Below, one piece after another: positions 21,107-21,349 of a stretch of 21,349 nucleotides of DNA. A program made the translations under genes and the position numbers. The notes beneath the pieces were generated by a model that did no database searches, was not told the origin of the DNA, and saw only the letters and a list, made by a program, of their open reading frames with translations. The stretch's first letter is position 1. The number at the start of each line of letters is the position of its first letter. The DNA is from Gammaproteobacteria bacterium (lineage in GTDB: Bacteria; Pseudomonadota; Gammaproteobacteria; Steroidobacterales; Steroidobacteraceae): the NCBI GenBank assembly GCA_020846815.1, contig JADLDF010000017.1, positions 1 through 21,349 on the forward strand, given 5' to 3'.

Positions 21107-21349
21107 TCAGGCGCTCTTGCGGCCGGTGGCGGTCAGCTCATCGTTCGCGGCCTGGGCCCACTTGCCCATTTCGGCCTGCGCCTGGGCGGCAATCTTCAGC
21201 CACTCGTTGGTACGCTCGGTCTGGCGACCGACGAATTCGGTGGCGAGCTGCGCCTGCTGCGCGGCGAGCTGCTGCGGATCCCTGGCCGTCAGCGCGGCGC
21301 GAGCCTGCGCGATGCCGTAGTCGAGCGCTTCGCCTGCGGCCTCGTAGCC
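21107..21349 (-). CDS. Phasin family protein, partial at window edge
   Basis: The visible 80 C-terminal residues read GYEAAGEALDYGIAQARAAL, then DPQQLAAQQAQLATEFVGRQ, NEWLKIAAQAQAEMGKWAQA and end ATGRKSA. This is the amphipathic, Gln/Ala-rich helix pattern of phasins (PF09361, Phasin_2), which coat PHA granules. The 'D/N-P-x-x-L...Q' and 'E...W' spacing is typical of the C-terminal half. The N-terminus lies beyond the right edge. It sits upstream of phaR on the same strand, with 135 bp between. It is likely the phaP-type gene controlled by PhaR, inferred from context. Confidence 0.85.
   Translation of the reverse strand, partial: GYEAAGEALDYGIAQARAALTARDPQQLAAQQAQLATEFVGRQTERTNEWLKIAAQAQAEMGKWAQAANDELTATGRKSA

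Overview
The window is very GC-rich and gene-dense. It has no rRNA, tRNA or CRISPR that I can see. The right edge carries phaR and a phasin (polyhydroxyalkanoate granule genes). The centre carries large TonB-dependent receptors with secreted partners. This points to a Gram-negative proteobacterium that stores PHA, probably a gammaproteobacterium rich in TonB receptors (Steroidobacter- or Nevskia-like). That placement is an inference from gene content, not a taxonomic result.

Left region (1-2.5 kb): a small cluster of toxin-antitoxin-like modules, all on the minus strand. They are a HigBA-type pair (Gp49-like toxin and XRE antitoxin, the latter cut by the window edge), a DUF4160/DUF2442 pair, and a FitAB (VapBC-type) pair. 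Between them lie decayed stretches, including a relic of a DUF606 transporter gene whose intact homologue sits just beyond FitAB. A perfect 3 x 17-bp tandem repeat has rewritten the last codons of the Gp49-like toxin and broken its stop/start overlap with the antitoxin.

Region 2.7-5.3 kb: ordinary small genes. These are a DUF606 transporter, an unknown 143-aa protein, a DUF3024 protein, a DUF1232 (YkvA-like) membrane protein and a GNAT acetyltransferase.

Region 5.5-15.75 kb (minus strand): the main locus. In transcription order it holds two tandem paralogous TonB-dependent receptors, a secreted ChaN-type haem/iron-binding protein with an added C-terminal PDZ domain, and a 1230-residue exported M1 peptidase-M28 peptidase-PDZ fusion. 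The second receptor overlaps the ChaN gene by one base (TGATG), and the peptidase gene follows after 37 bp. A 19-bp dyad-like motif lies about 45 bp upstream of both receptor start codons.

Region 15.9-20.35 kb: divergent from the receptors are a periplasmic PD40/TolB-like beta-propeller protein and a Tat-exported nitrilase-superfamily protein that appears to lack the catalytic cysteine. Convergent to these is a 632-residue exported protein of unknown function with faint ferrochelatase-like motifs.

My reading of the centre is a TonB-dependent uptake and processing locus, with receptors at the outer membrane and peptidases plus binding proteins in the periplasm. A haem, metal-chelate or peptide-like ligand would fit, but the sequence does not show which. 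The two C-terminal PDZ additions, the cysteine-less nitrilase homologue and the unknown exported protein make this the most interesting part of the window.
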